A program made the position numbers and the translations under genes. 64,000 nucleotides of DNA from an uncultured Prevotellaceae bacterium (lineage in GTDB: Bacteria > Bacteroidota > Bacteroidia > Bacteroidales > Bacteroidaceae), in assembly GCA_902784755.1 (NCBI GenBank), contig CACZVX010000012.1, positions 1 to 64,000 of the forward strand, written 5' to 3'. The notes under the pieces are model-generated. The model had not been told where the DNA came from, did no database searches, and saw nothing but the letters and a program-made list of their open reading frames with translations. Below, piece by piece: positions 24,146-33,083 of this stretch; positions within the stretch are counted from its first letter, which is position 1, and each line of letters begins with the position of its first letter.

Positions 24146-25123
24146 ATGAAACGTATAAGTATTATTCTTGCCCTCTTTGCTGCTACGACAGCATGGGCTC
24201 AGCCACAGGGTGGCTTCGGTTTCGGTGGACAGCAACTCTCTGCCGAGCAAATGCACTATTCTCAGAAGTTCAGTGATATCAACTATGCCGGTGATGACAA
24301 GGCTTATCATACACTCGACATTTATCTGCCGGAAAAACGTGAGAACGAAGGAACGGGGGAACGAGGGAACGAAAAATATCCCGTCGTCGTACATATCTAT
24401 GGAAGTGCATGGTTCAGCAACAGCAGCAAGGGAATGGCCGACCTCGGCACCATCTGTGCTGCCTTGTTGAAAGCAGGCTATGCCGTGGTGACACCTAACC
24501 ACCGTTCCAGTCAGGATGCTAAATATCCTGCCCAGATTCATGATATCAAGGCCGTTATCCGCTATCTGCGTGCCAATGCCGACAAATATCAGCTCGATAC
24601 CACCTTTGTAGCTACCTCAGGTTTCTCTTCCGGTGGTCACCTTTCATCATTGGCAGCTGCCACTTCCGGCACAAAACAAACCTCTGTAGGCACGGAACAA
24701 ATCGATCTGGAAGGTTCGGTGGGAGCCTATACCGATTATAGCAGCCGTGTCAATGTGGCTGCCGACTGGTCGGGTCCCGTGGATCTGCTTCATATGGACT
24801 GCGGAAAGGCCATGATGATGAATCCTTCCCCAGAACAGGTGTTGTTGGGAGGCGTAACAAAAGAGGATGCGCCTGACAAATACCGCTCTCTGAGTGTTGC
24901 CACCTATTTGGACAAGAACGATCCTCCCATCATCGTTTTCCATGGCACGGAGGATAATGTCGTTCCCTTCTGTCAGGGTGAGCAGTTCTCTGTGGCCCTT
25001 CAGGATGCAGGTGTCAAGTCGGAGTTCTATCCCGTTGACGGAGGCGGTCATGGCTTCAATATGTACACCGAGGAGAATCTCGCCCGTATGGTGAAATTCT
25101 TTGATGCGGCTCGCAATAAATAA
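24146..25123 (+). CDS. Secreted alpha/beta-hydrolase esterase (BD-FAE/acetylesterase-like)
   Basis: Protein of 325 residues with signal peptide ending in WAQPQ. The alpha/beta-hydrolase fold shows VVHIYGSAWFSNSSKGM (oxyanion region), nucleophile elbow GFSSGGHLSSL, and catalytic His in PVDGGGHGFNMY. It resembles acetylxylan or feruloyl esterases of Bacteroidetes hemicellulose clusters. Residues encoded by an octamer repeat (ENEGTGERGNEK) sit between LPEKR and YPVVVHIYG, where relatives are shorter, so this is an insertion. It is the second gene of the operon, 19 bp after GH97-GH43, and its stop codon begins a hexamer array. Confidence 0.85.
   Translation: MKRISIILALFAATTAWAQPQGGFGFGGQQLSAEQMHYSQKFSDINYAGDDKAYHTLDIYLPEKRENEGTGERGNEKYPVVVHIYGSAWFSNSSKGMADLGTICAALLKAGYAVVTPNHRSSQDAKYPAQIHDIKAVIRYLRANADKYQLDTTFVATSGFSSGGHLSSLAAATSGTKQTSVGTEQIDLEGSVGAYTDYSSRVNVAADWSGPVDLLHMDCGKAMMMNPSPEQVLLGGVTKEDAPDKYRSLSVATYLDKNDPPIIVFHGTEDNVVPFCQGEQFSVALQDAGVKSEFYPVDGGGHGFNMYTEENLARMVKFFDAARNK
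24343..24374 (+). repeat. Octamer tract inside esterase coding region
   Basis: Four 8-bp units (GAACGAAG, GAACGGGG, GAACGAGG, GAACGAAA) are translated in frame as ENEGTGERGNEK. Copy-number change would shift the reading frame. Confidence 0.8.
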
Positions 25124-25156
25124 CCCTGACGATAACGTTAACCCTAACGATAACAT
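25121..25156. repeat. Hexamer array starting at a stop codon
   Basis: Six consecutive units TAACCC, TGACGA, TAACGT, TAACCC, TAACGA, TAACAT. The first unit supplies the TAA stop of the esterase. The array fills the gap to the next gene start at 25161. Confidence 0.8.
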
Positions 25157-25160
25157 AAAG

Positions 25161-26660
25161 ATGAGAAGAATACTATTATCAATCGCAATATTGGCAACTG
25201 CCCTGCAAGGCGCACGTGCTGAAGTAGATCCCAATTTCTATATTTATATTTGTTTCGGCCAGTCGAATATGGAGGGCAATGCCCAGTGGGAAGCCCAGGA
25301 TGTAGGCAATGTTGATCCGCGATTCCAGATGCTGGCCACTTGTAATTTTACCAACCCTAAACGTACACTTGGCAACTGGTACACAGCCGAGTGCCCCATT
25401 GTCAGTCCTGTTGGAAAATTAGGCCCTACTGACTATTTCGGTCGTACCATGGTAAAGGAACTCCCCGACAAGAAAATCGGTGTTATTGCCGTGGCCATGG
25501 GAGGTAGTCCTATCGAGATGTTCGACAAAGATTTATACCAAGACAAGCTAAAGGCAGAACCCGATACATGGTGGGCTGTGCTGGCCAAGCGTCACTATGG
25601 CGGGAACCCTTACGGCCGTATTATCGAGATGGCAAAGAAAGCTCAGGAGGTAGGTGTCATCAAGGGTATCCTATTGCACCAGGGAGAGACGAACAATGGA
25701 GATGAAAAGTGGCCTGGTATGGTGAAGAAAATCTATAAGGACATGCTCTCCGATCTTGGCTTAAAGGCTGCCGATGTGCCCATCTTTGTGGGTGAGACCG
25801 AGTACGAAAACATGGGCGGTGGCTGCTCTTGGCACAATCATGTTGTCGCTAAGATACCCGAGGTCATCCCTACGGGTCATGTTGTATCAGCCGAAGGCAT
25901 TCCCGGCAATGGCACAGACCCTTGGCATTTTTCGGCTGCGGGTTATCGCACCTTCGGCAAGCGCTATGCCGAAAAGGTTTTGGATGTGATGAACCATCCT
26001 GAGGATTACTTCAAATACTGGACTATCGGCGAACGCCTCACAGGTGGATTGTCTGCCTTGACTCAGAAAAACTTTGCTATCGTCAACGAGGCTGAAGGTA
26101 AGGCTTTCTATTGTGAATCCGGTCAGAAATTAGGCTACGATGACTATAAAACGGCGTTGATAAACATCAACGAGGGTTGCCTCTTCAAGGTTGGCAGAAT
26201 CAATGGTGGCCGTAGTTTGCGTCTCATTACCACTGATGGTGAGGAATACCAGGTGGATGGAGGTACTGCTTATCTCAACTCACAGGCCCTTACAGGTAGC
26301 AGCTGCTTTATCCAAGGTCTGAATGGTCAGAGAGGTTACGACATTCCTGACGGTGCAGTATGGGATATCCAGTATGTGGAAGGCAAGGGCTGGACATTGA
26401 AGAATGTAGGCACTGGCAAATATCTCAAGGATGCTACACATCCTGCCATGTTTGATGAGCCTACCTACTTCACTTTCTGTACCCTCACCCCCACTACCGG
26501 TATTCAGATTGTTGAGAATACACCATTGACCAATGAACGTTCACGGTTTGGAGATTCTGTTTTCAACCTTCAGGGTATCAAAGTGGGGGAAAAGAGCAAC
26601 TGGAACAGTCTGTCTCCTGGTCTTTATATCGTGAATGGAAAAGCAAAACTTAAGAAATAA
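25161..26660 (+). CDS. CE6/SASA-family acetylesterase with C-terminal extension
   Basis: Secreted protein of 499 residues starting at 25161 (MRRILLSIAILATALQGARA signal peptide); the open frame extends upstream to 25101 only through the hexamer array. The SASA (DUF303) SGNH-like domain spans about 25-300: nucleophile Ser35 in [16 protein letters not shown], and the catalytic His in DPWHFSAAGYRTFGKRYA. A further 190 residues (beta-rich) end in FNLQGIKVGEKS and GLYIVNGKAKLKK, which resembles a sorting tail. Members of CE6 remove acetyl groups from xylan. A paralogue without the extension is at 56905. It is the third gene of the operon. Confidence 0.88.
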   Translation: MRRILLSIAILATALQGARAEVDPNFYIYICFGQSNMEGNAQWEAQDVGNVDPRFQMLATCNFTNPKRTLGNWYTAECPIVSPVGKLGPTDYFGRTMVKELPDKKIGVIAVAMGGSPIEMFDKDLYQDKLKAEPDTWWAVLAKRHYGGNPYGRIIEMAKKAQEVGVIKGILLHQGETNNGDEKWPGMVKKIYKDMLSDLGLKAADVPIFVGETEYENMGGGCSWHNHVVAKIPEVIPTGHVVSAEGIPGNGTDPWHFSAAGYRTFGKRYAEKVLDVMNHPEDYFKYWTIGERLTGGLSALTQKNFAIVNEAEGKAFYCESGQKLGYDDYKTALININEGCLFKVGRINGGRSLRLITTDGEEYQVDGGTAYLNSQALTGSSCFIQGLNGQRGYDIPDGAVWDIQYVEGKGWTLKNVGTGKYLKDATHPAMFDEPTYFTFCTLTPTTGIQIVENTPLTNERSRFGDSVFNLQGIKVGEKSNWNSLSPGLYIVNGKAKLKK

Positions 26661-26662
26661 AA

Positions 26663-29050
26663 ATGAAAAGCATCTTTCTTTCCCTATTGTTCGGGGCTGT
26701 GGCCATGACGGCTACAGCCCAGAATGGTCTTTATGCTAACGAGTTCCCATTGGGTGACGTAACTCTGCTCGAAGGACCGTTGAAGCATGCCCGTGACCTG
26801 AATATCAAAACCCTTCTGAAGTATGACTGCGACCGCCTGTTGGCACCCTATCGCAAGGAGGCTGGTTTGGAACCCAAGGCCAAGGCCTATCCAAACTGGG
26901 ATGGCTTGGACGGACACGTGGGTGGTCACTATCTCACCGCGATGGCGATCAATGCCGCCACGGGTGATGAGGAATGTCGCCGCCGCATGGAGTATATAAT
27001 CAGTGAGATTACGGAGTGTGCCGAGGCGAATAAGAAAAACCATCCCGAATGGGGTGTCGGCTATATGGGCGGTATGCCCAACAGTGCTAAGATCTGGAGT
27101 AGTTTCAAGGATGGCGATTTCCGCGTTTATAACGGCTCGTGGGCACCTTTTTACAATTTGCACAAGATGTATGCCGGACTGCGCGACGCATGGGTATATT
27201 GCGGCAATGAAAAGGCGAAGAGACTCTTCCTGGAGTTCTGCGACTGGGCCGTCAATATCACTTCGAAACTTTCCGATCAGCAGATGGAACAAATGCTTGG
27301 CAACGAACATGGCGGTATGAACGAAGTCATTGCCGATGCATATGCTATGACAGGTGACAGGAAATATCTTGAATGCGCCCGCCGTTTCTCTCATAAGCGG
27401 TTGCTCACGCCTTTGTCTCAACGGCAGGATTGCCTTGACAATCTGCATGCCAATACTCAGATACCGAAAGTGGTAGGCTTTGAGCGCATTGCAGAAATCA
27501 GCGGTGATGAGGTATATCATACGGCAGCATCATATTTTTGGGATATTGTCACGGGAGAGCGCACACTGGCTTTCGGCGGCAACAGCCGTCGGGAGCATTT
27601 CCCCGCCAAAGATGCCTGCATGGATTTTATCAACGATATCGATGGTCCGGAGACCTGCAATACCAACAATATGCTGAAACTGACAGAGAATCTCCACCGT
27701 CGTAATCCTGAGGCACGCTATGCTGACTTTTATGAGCAGGCCATGATGAACCATATCCTCTCGTCGCAGCATCCTGAACACGGTGGCTATGTCTATTTCA
27801 CGCCTGAACGTCCGCGTCATTACCGTAATTACTCGGCTCCCAACGAAGCCATGTGGTGCTGTGTAGGTACCGGTATGGAAAACCATGGCAAGTACGGGCA
27901 GTTCATCTACACCCATGTGGGTGATGCTCTCTTTGTGAACCTTTTCGTGGCTTCCGAACTGAATTGGAAAGAGCGTGGCGTTGTACTTCGTCAGGAGACA
28001 GCCTTCCCTTATGGTGAGGAAAGCCGCATTACCATTACCAAAGGCAAAGGCAGTTTCAGCCTTCATCTTCGTTATCCTGGATGGGTTCGTCCCGGAGAGT
28101 TTAAGGTTGAGGTAAACGGCAAACCTGTAAGCGTCATCAGCGGTCCTTCTTCCTATGTCACCATCGACCGTAAATGGAAGCGTGGTGATGTGGTCACCAT
28201 TCATTTTCCTATGCACGCAAGTCTTAAATACCTGCCCAACGTACCTCAGTATGTGGCGTTGATGTATGGTCCCATTCTGCTAGGTATGAAGACAGGCACA
28301 GAGGATATGGCACACCTCATCGCCGACGACAGTCGTTTTGGTCAGTATGCCAGCGGAGCCAAGTTACCCGTCGATCAGGCTCCCATTCTCATCAACAACA
28401 ATATCGAGACTATTCCCTCACAACTGACACCCGTAGCAGGCAAACCGCTTCATTTCACGCTTTCCACGAAGATGGTAAACGGCATCTCTGGAGAACTGCA
28501 GCCTTTCTTCGAGATTCACGACAGCCGTTATATGATGTATTGGCTTGCGTTGACGGAAGATAGTTATCAGCAATACCTCGACCGTCTTGCTCAGGAAGAA
28601 AAGGAACGGCAGGCACTTGAGGCACGTACCATTGATAAGGTGCAACCCGGTGAACAACAGCCCGAGACTGACCACAAGATGGAGACCGACGGAAGTTATA
28701 CAGGCAACTCCAACAATGTATTCTTCCGTGATGCCCGTGACGGTCACTCCTTTAGTTACCTCATGCAGACTGATGGCCGCAACGACTTGAGTCTGCGTCT
28801 GAAATACTGGGGCGTAGGCGAATGGAAGACGCATGAGTTCGATATCTTTGTAGATGATGTTCTGGTGCGTTCGGTGAACAATACGGGCAAGTACCGTATC
28901 TCCGAGTTTAAGTATGAAACCTACGAACTGCCTGCTTCAGTACTTCAGGGAAAACAGCAGGTGCGTGTCAAGTTTGTTGCCGCCAAAGGTCGCCAGATAG
29001 GCGAAATCTACGAAGTGCGTCTTGTTCGTCCAGAGAATAAATTAAATTAA
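26663..29050 (+). CDS. GH127-like beta-L-arabinofuranosidase (DUF1680)
   Basis: Secreted protein of 795 residues with signal peptide MKSIFLSLLFGAVAMTATAQ. The (alpha/alpha)6 barrel begins PLGDVTLLEGPLKHARDLN and contains WDGLDGHVGGHYLTAMA. The zinc site typical of GH127 is present: Glu330 and Cys332 in PETCNTNNML, and the Cys399-Cys400 pair in MWCCVGTGMENHGKYG, where the first Cys is the expected nucleophile. C-terminal beta domains and an extra module (about 670-790) follow. GH127 removes beta-L-arabinofuranose; other members of this broad family act on other sugars. It starts 2 bp after the CE6 gene, so it is tightly coupled. Confidence 0.88.
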   Translation: MKSIFLSLLFGAVAMTATAQNGLYANEFPLGDVTLLEGPLKHARDLNIKTLLKYDCDRLLAPYRKEAGLEPKAKAYPNWDGLDGHVGGHYLTAMAINAATGDEECRRRMEYIISEITECAEANKKNHPEWGVGYMGGMPNSAKIWSSFKDGDFRVYNGSWAPFYNLHKMYAGLRDAWVYCGNEKAKRLFLEFCDWAVNITSKLSDQQMEQMLGNEHGGMNEVIADAYAMTGDRKYLECARRFSHKRLLTPLSQRQDCLDNLHANTQIPKVVGFERIAEISGDEVYHTAASYFWDIVTGERTLAFGGNSRREHFPAKDACMDFINDIDGPETCNTNNMLKLTENLHRRNPEARYADFYEQAMMNHILSSQHPEHGGYVYFTPERPRHYRNYSAPNEAMWCCVGTGMENHGKYGQFIYTHVGDALFVNLFVASELNWKERGVVLRQETAFPYGEESRITITKGKGSFSLHLRYPGWVRPGEFKVEVNGKPVSVISGPSSYVTIDRKWKRGDVVTIHFPMHASLKYLPNVPQYVALMYGPILLGMKTGTEDMAHLIADDSRFGQYASGAKLPVDQAPILINNNIETIPSQLTPVAGKPLHFTLSTKMVNGISGELQPFFEIHDSRYMMYWLALTEDSYQQYLDRLAQEEKERQALEARTIDKVQPGEQQPETDHKMETDGSYTGNSNNVFFRDARDGHSFSYLMQTDGRNDLSLRLKYWGVGEWKTHEFDIFVDDVLVRSVNNTGKYRISEFKYETYELPASVLQGKQQVRVKFVAAKGRQIGEIYEVRLVRPENKLN

Positions 29051-29080
29051 AAACCACCTAATAATTAAGATACGACATTT

Positions 29081-29566
29081 ATGAAAACAGCAAAAGTATT
29101 CTTGATATTATTTGCGCTTTCCATCGGAATGACGGTGAAGGCACAGGATCCTGTTTTTGAATTCGTGATGGAACTCCGCGTGAAAATCGACCAGCCCTTC
29201 TCCGTAGGAAAGACACCCAAGGGACAACGTACCGTCATTCCCATTACGGGCGGAACTTTTGAAGGACCGAAGTTGAAGGGAGAAATCCTCAGCGGTGGTG
29301 CCGACTACCAACTTTCTGATGAGGCTACCCATCGCACAGAGGTGGAGGCCATCTATTGCATTCGTACCGATGATGGCGTGAATATCCATGTGCGCAATTG
29401 CGGTCTTATCACCATGCAGGAAGGCGGTTTCTATTTCGTTACTTCTCCACGCTTCGAGGCACCGAAAGACTCTAAATATAATTTCCTCAATAATGCTACC
29501 TTCATCTGCAAACCTGGTAAGCCTGTCGAAGGCGCCCTCTCGCTGATGATTTGGATGGTTAAGTGA
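29081..29566 (+). CDS. Secreted DUF3237-domain protein
   Basis: Protein of 161 residues with signal peptide MKTAKVFLILFALSIGMTVKAQ. The rest matches DUF3237: FEFVMELRVKIDQPFSVG, GTFEGPKLKGEILSGGADYQ, THRTEVEAIYCIRTDDGVNI. This is a small beta-barrel family without a proven function, often found beside sugar or aromatic catabolic genes. It lies between GH127 and GH2 genes in the same run. Confidence 0.8.
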   Translation: MKTAKVFLILFALSIGMTVKAQDPVFEFVMELRVKIDQPFSVGKTPKGQRTVIPITGGTFEGPKLKGEILSGGADYQLSDEATHRTEVEAIYCIRTDDGVNIHVRNCGLITMQEGGFYFVTSPRFEAPKDSKYNFLNNATFICKPGKPVEGALSLMIWMVK

Positions 29567-29628
29567 GATTGAAGAATATTCATAATAGATATGATCCTTG
29601 TTTATTAGAAATAAAGAGGCAAAGAAGA

Positions 29629-32001
29629 ATGAAAGCAAAGCAATGGATGGTCATTGGATTCTTGTTGATGTCCATGGCCGTGAAAGGTGAGAACCTGGTG
29701 AAAATGTGTGATGGGTGGCGTTTTTTGTTGGGCGACGATTCATTGGCGATGAACGTTGGGTATGACGACAGTCGTTGGGAGCGTGTACTCTTGCCACACG
29801 ACTGGAGTATCTTGCAACTGCCCTCAGAAAAAGCACAGCCGGGAAACGACGGTGGATGGTATGAAGGCGGCATTGGCTGGTACAGGACGACCATTACTCC
29901 GAAAATGCTGCAGAAAATGGCTTGTAAGAACGCCAGTCGGTATTCACTCTATTTCGAGGGCGTCTATCAGAAAGCCACCGTCTATGTCAATGGAAAGGAA
30001 GCCGGCAGCCATCATTATGGATACACCTCTTTCAACATAGATATTACTCCCTATCTGCTTCCCAGGCAGGCCAACATTGTGGCGGTGCGGGTGGACAATT
30101 CGGCACATAGGAATTGCCGGTGGTATTCTGGTTCGGGCATTTATCGTTACGTGTGGTTAAAGACCTCACCAGAACTTCATCTCGACAGTTGGACCACCAG
30201 TTTTAGCACCAATGCCAACCGCGTGCTGACGGTAGCGACCACAGTTTATAATGATGGTGCTGAAGACCGTCAGGCACAATTACGGCTACAGCTGGGAAAC
30301 CATGTCGCGAAGGAGGACATCAGCCTGAAGTCGGGTGAACAAAAGGAGGTTACCCTGACGCTGAACATACCTGAGGCTGTGCTGTGGAGTCCGACCCATC
30401 CCCAACTCTACGACGCGGCACTCAGTCTCGTTGTTGGAGGACAGCAGGCTGATGGCGTGGAACGTCGCGTTGGTTTCCGCTCCATTGCATGGGATGCACA
30501 GAACGGACTGCGGCTCAATGGGGAGAAGATACTGGCCAATGGTGCCTGCGTGCATCATGACAACGGGTTGCTGGGTGCCGTCGCCACCCGCGACACTGAG
30601 TGGCGAAAAGTAATGCTGATGAAGCAGGCAGGCTTCAATCTGTTGCGCACGTCTCACAATCCCCCGTCTGAGAGTTTCCTGGATGCCTGTGATGAACTGG
30701 GTATGCTGGTCATCGATGAGGCTTTCGATGGCTGGCGCACCAGCAAGAAAGACCATGACTATCATGAGGCTTTCGACCGCGACAGTCACAGCGACATCCA
30801 GAGCATGGTGCGCCGTGACCGCCATCATGCTTCTGTGGTATGCTGGAGCATTGGCAACGAGGTCATAGAGCGCAAGGACATCCGTGTAATCACCACCGCC
30901 CGCCAGTTGAAGAATGCCATCCTTCAACTGGATCCCGAACGGCGGCCTGTAACCGAGGCCCTCTGTGCATGGGACAGAGACTGGGAAATCTATGATCCTC
31001 ACGCTGAAGTGCTCGACATTGCCGGATATAATTATATGTTGTTCAAACATGCTTCCGACCATGAGCGCGACCCAGAGCGTGTCATCTGGCAGACAGAGTC
31101 TTATCCTAAGGATGCCTTTAACAATTGGAAGACCGTGCGCGACTATCCTTACGTCGTAGGTGACATCGTTTGGACGGGGCTCGACTACCTCGGAGAGTCA
31201 GGCATCGGTGGCTGGCGCTATCAGTCGTGGCCGCAGGGTGAGAGTTGGCAGAACGACCAGTGGCCCTGGCACGGTGCCTATTGTGGCGATGTGGACATCA
31301 CGGGGTATCGTAAGCCTGTGTCTTATTATCGCGACATGCTCTGGAACGACAACCAGCAGATTTACCTTGCAGCTTATGAGCCTGACGGATATATAGAGCC
31401 CATCAAGACCACGATGTGGAGCACCTGGCCCACTTGGCGTTCTTGGAACTGGAAGGGATGGGAGCAGAAACCTGTCGATGTTGTTGTTTACAGTCGTCAA
31501 CCCCGTGTGCGCCTGCTCCTGAATGGCGCTGTGATAGGTGAACAGCCTACAACTGAGCAGGAGCAGTTTAAGACGGTGTTCCGTCTGCCTTACCAGCCTG
31601 GCACCCTCATCGCTGAAGGCTTGTCTGCCGAAGGTGCGGTTCTTTCGCGTGACACGCTTCGCACAGCAGGAGAACCTTATGCCCTGAAATGCTCCCTTGA
31701 ACCTTCCGCTTCGGCTGGTCGTGAGCATCAGTTCATCAGCATAGAGGTTGTTGATGCCGATGGTAACGTGTGTCCACAATCGTCCGATGTCATCACAGCA
31801 ACCGTTAAGGGAGTGCAGACGATGGCCGCTTTTGGCAATGCCGACTTGCGTTGCATAGAGAGCATTCACGACAACTCCCATCCTGCTTGGCACGGGCGTG
31901 CGCTGCTCGTTCTTCGAGGGGGCAACAAACGTGGCACTACCACGGTCACCCTTTCCTGTGGACAATTGAAGCCCGCCAGACTGACTGTCAGTCAGCCGTG
32001 A
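29629..32001 (+). CDS. GH2 glycoside hydrolase (beta-galactosidase type)
   Basis: Secreted enzyme of 790 residues starting at 29629 (MKAKQWMVIGFLLMSMAVKG); the upstream extension to 29563 has no signal-peptide logic. GH2 layout: jelly-roll sugar-binding domain (about 20-190; GGWYEGGIGWYRT), immunoglobulin domain (about 195-300), TIM barrel (about 305-600; FNLLRTSHNPPSESFLDACD), then C-terminal beta domains. The acid/base is Glu411 in WSIGNEVIE and the nucleophile Glu490 in WQTESYPKDA. Likely beta-galactosidase acting on side chains. Sixth gene of the operon. Confidence 0.9.
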   Translation: MKAKQWMVIGFLLMSMAVKGENLVKMCDGWRFLLGDDSLAMNVGYDDSRWERVLLPHDWSILQLPSEKAQPGNDGGWYEGGIGWYRTTITPKMLQKMACKNASRYSLYFEGVYQKATVYVNGKEAGSHHYGYTSFNIDITPYLLPRQANIVAVRVDNSAHRNCRWYSGSGIYRYVWLKTSPELHLDSWTTSFSTNANRVLTVATTVYNDGAEDRQAQLRLQLGNHVAKEDISLKSGEQKEVTLTLNIPEAVLWSPTHPQLYDAALSLVVGGQQADGVERRVGFRSIAWDAQNGLRLNGEKILANGACVHHDNGLLGAVATRDTEWRKVMLMKQAGFNLLRTSHNPPSESFLDACDELGMLVIDEAFDGWRTSKKDHDYHEAFDRDSHSDIQSMVRRDRHHASVVCWSIGNEVIERKDIRVITTARQLKNAILQLDPERRPVTEALCAWDRDWEIYDPHAEVLDIAGYNYMLFKHASDHERDPERVIWQTESYPKDAFNNWKTVRDYPYVVGDIVWTGLDYLGESGIGGWRYQSWPQGESWQNDQWPWHGAYCGDVDITGYRKPVSYYRDMLWNDNQQIYLAAYEPDGYIEPIKTTMWSTWPTWRSWNWKGWEQKPVDVVVYSRQPRVRLLLNGAVIGEQPTTEQEQFKTVFRLPYQPGTLIAEGLSAEGAVLSRDTLRTAGEPYALKCSLEPSASAGREHQFISIEVVDADGNVCPQSSDVITATVKGVQTMAAFGNADLRCIESIHDNSHPAWHGRALLVLRGGNKRGTTTVTLSCGQLKPARLTVSQP

Positions 32002-32036
32002 TTTATTTTGTTTAATAACCCAATTGATTATCAAGA

Positions 32037-32948
32037 ATGAAACACCGTAGCATTATTTTCACACTCATCGCCGTGCTGAATTGTATTGGCTCGATGAATG
32101 CCACAGCACAAACCCCGTTGAAATCTCGTATCGTCGAAGAAGGTGGCACAGGTCCTTATAAGGCCGTGATGACCGAAGTGGAAAACCTGCCAGAGCACAC
32201 CGTATTCGTGCCGCAAGACCTTTCGGCATTCAATGCCGCGAATCCGCTGCCCGTATTGGTATGGGGTAACGGCGCCTGTACAAACTCTCCTTGGGAGCAC
32301 TACAAATTCCTGAATGAGATAGCCTCTCATGGCTATCTGGTATTGGCTACGGGCTTTATCCCCATGGATGAGCAGCCCTACCGTGGTCCCATGTCGAAGA
32401 CGGAGCAGCAGATTGAGAGCATCGACTGGGTTTATGCGCAGAATGCAAACCCTCAGTCGCCCTATTATCAGAAGATAGATGTGAAGCACCTCTGTGTGGC
32501 AGGTATGTCGTGCGGCGGACTGCAGGCGCTGTTCAACTGTGCCGATCCACGTATTTCTCTGTTGATGATTTGCAACAGCGGCCTTTTCAAGATGGAGAAT
32601 GCAGGTCGGGCCGTTGGCGGTATGCCCATGCCTCCCAAGGAAAAACTGAAGGAAATTCATACCCCAATTATCTATATTCTTGGTGGTAAGGAAGATATCG
32701 CTTACGAGAACGGTATGGACGACTTCCACCGTATCAGTCATGTGCCGGCTATTGCCGTGAACTATCCCGTAGGCCATGGCGGCACCTATCGTCAGCCTCA
32801 TGGCGGTGAGTTTACCGTTCCCGCTTTGGCATGGCTCGACTGGCAGTTGAAAGGCAATGCGGGGGCCGCAAAGATGTTTGAGGGCAACGACTGCGGCTTG
32901 TTGAAGCGTCAGGGCTGGACCCTTGAGAAGAACGCACTGTGTAAGTAG
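32037..32948 (+). CDS. Secreted alpha/beta-hydrolase
   Basis: Protein of 303 residues with a signal peptide ending in NATAQ. Alpha/beta-hydrolase elements: PLPVLVWGNGACTNSPWEHY, nucleophile elbow GMSCGGLQALF, and catalytic His probably in YPVGHGGTYRQPHGG. It resembles uncharacterised dienelactone-hydrolase or feruloyl-esterase-like proteins of Bacteroidetes polysaccharide clusters. It sits between GH2 and a carboxylesterase, so an esterase on plant hemicellulose is plausible but unproven. Confidence 0.8.
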   Translation: MKHRSIIFTLIAVLNCIGSMNATAQTPLKSRIVEEGGTGPYKAVMTEVENLPEHTVFVPQDLSAFNAANPLPVLVWGNGACTNSPWEHYKFLNEIASHGYLVLATGFIPMDEQPYRGPMSKTEQQIESIDWVYAQNANPQSPYYQKIDVKHLCVAGMSCGGLQALFNCADPRISLLMICNSGLFKMENAGRAVGGMPMPPKEKLKEIHTPIIYILGGKEDIAYENGMDDFHRISHVPAIAVNYPVGHGGTYRQPHGGEFTVPALAWLDWQLKGNAGAAKMFEGNDCGLLKRQGWTLEKNALCK

Positions 32949-32978
32949 AGCGAATAATATAAATACGAATTTTAAAAG

Positions 32979-33047
32979 ATGACACGAGCAGAATGCCATC
33001 GAGTAGTCTTTGAGCGTGAGCAGATGATAAACCAGTTGGATAAATAG
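32979..33047 (+). CDS. Possible 22-residue mini-gene
   Basis: ATG-initiated frame MTRAECHRVVFEREQMINQL plus two residues and a stop, in the 135-bp gap between two esterase genes. The composition (charged, helix-like) looks gene-like and it has an AT-rich upstream region, but it is too short to judge. It may be the fossil start of a lost gene. Confidence 0.2.
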   Translation: MTRAECHRVVFEREQMINQLDK

Positions 33048-33083
33048 ATATTTCTTATTACTAATCCTATAATAGTTATAACC

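Noticed and set aside
32031..32999. Minus-strand open frame of 322 codons opposite the secreted hydrolase
   Set aside because: Antisense to a gene with signal peptide and GMSCGG elbow; no domain recognised.
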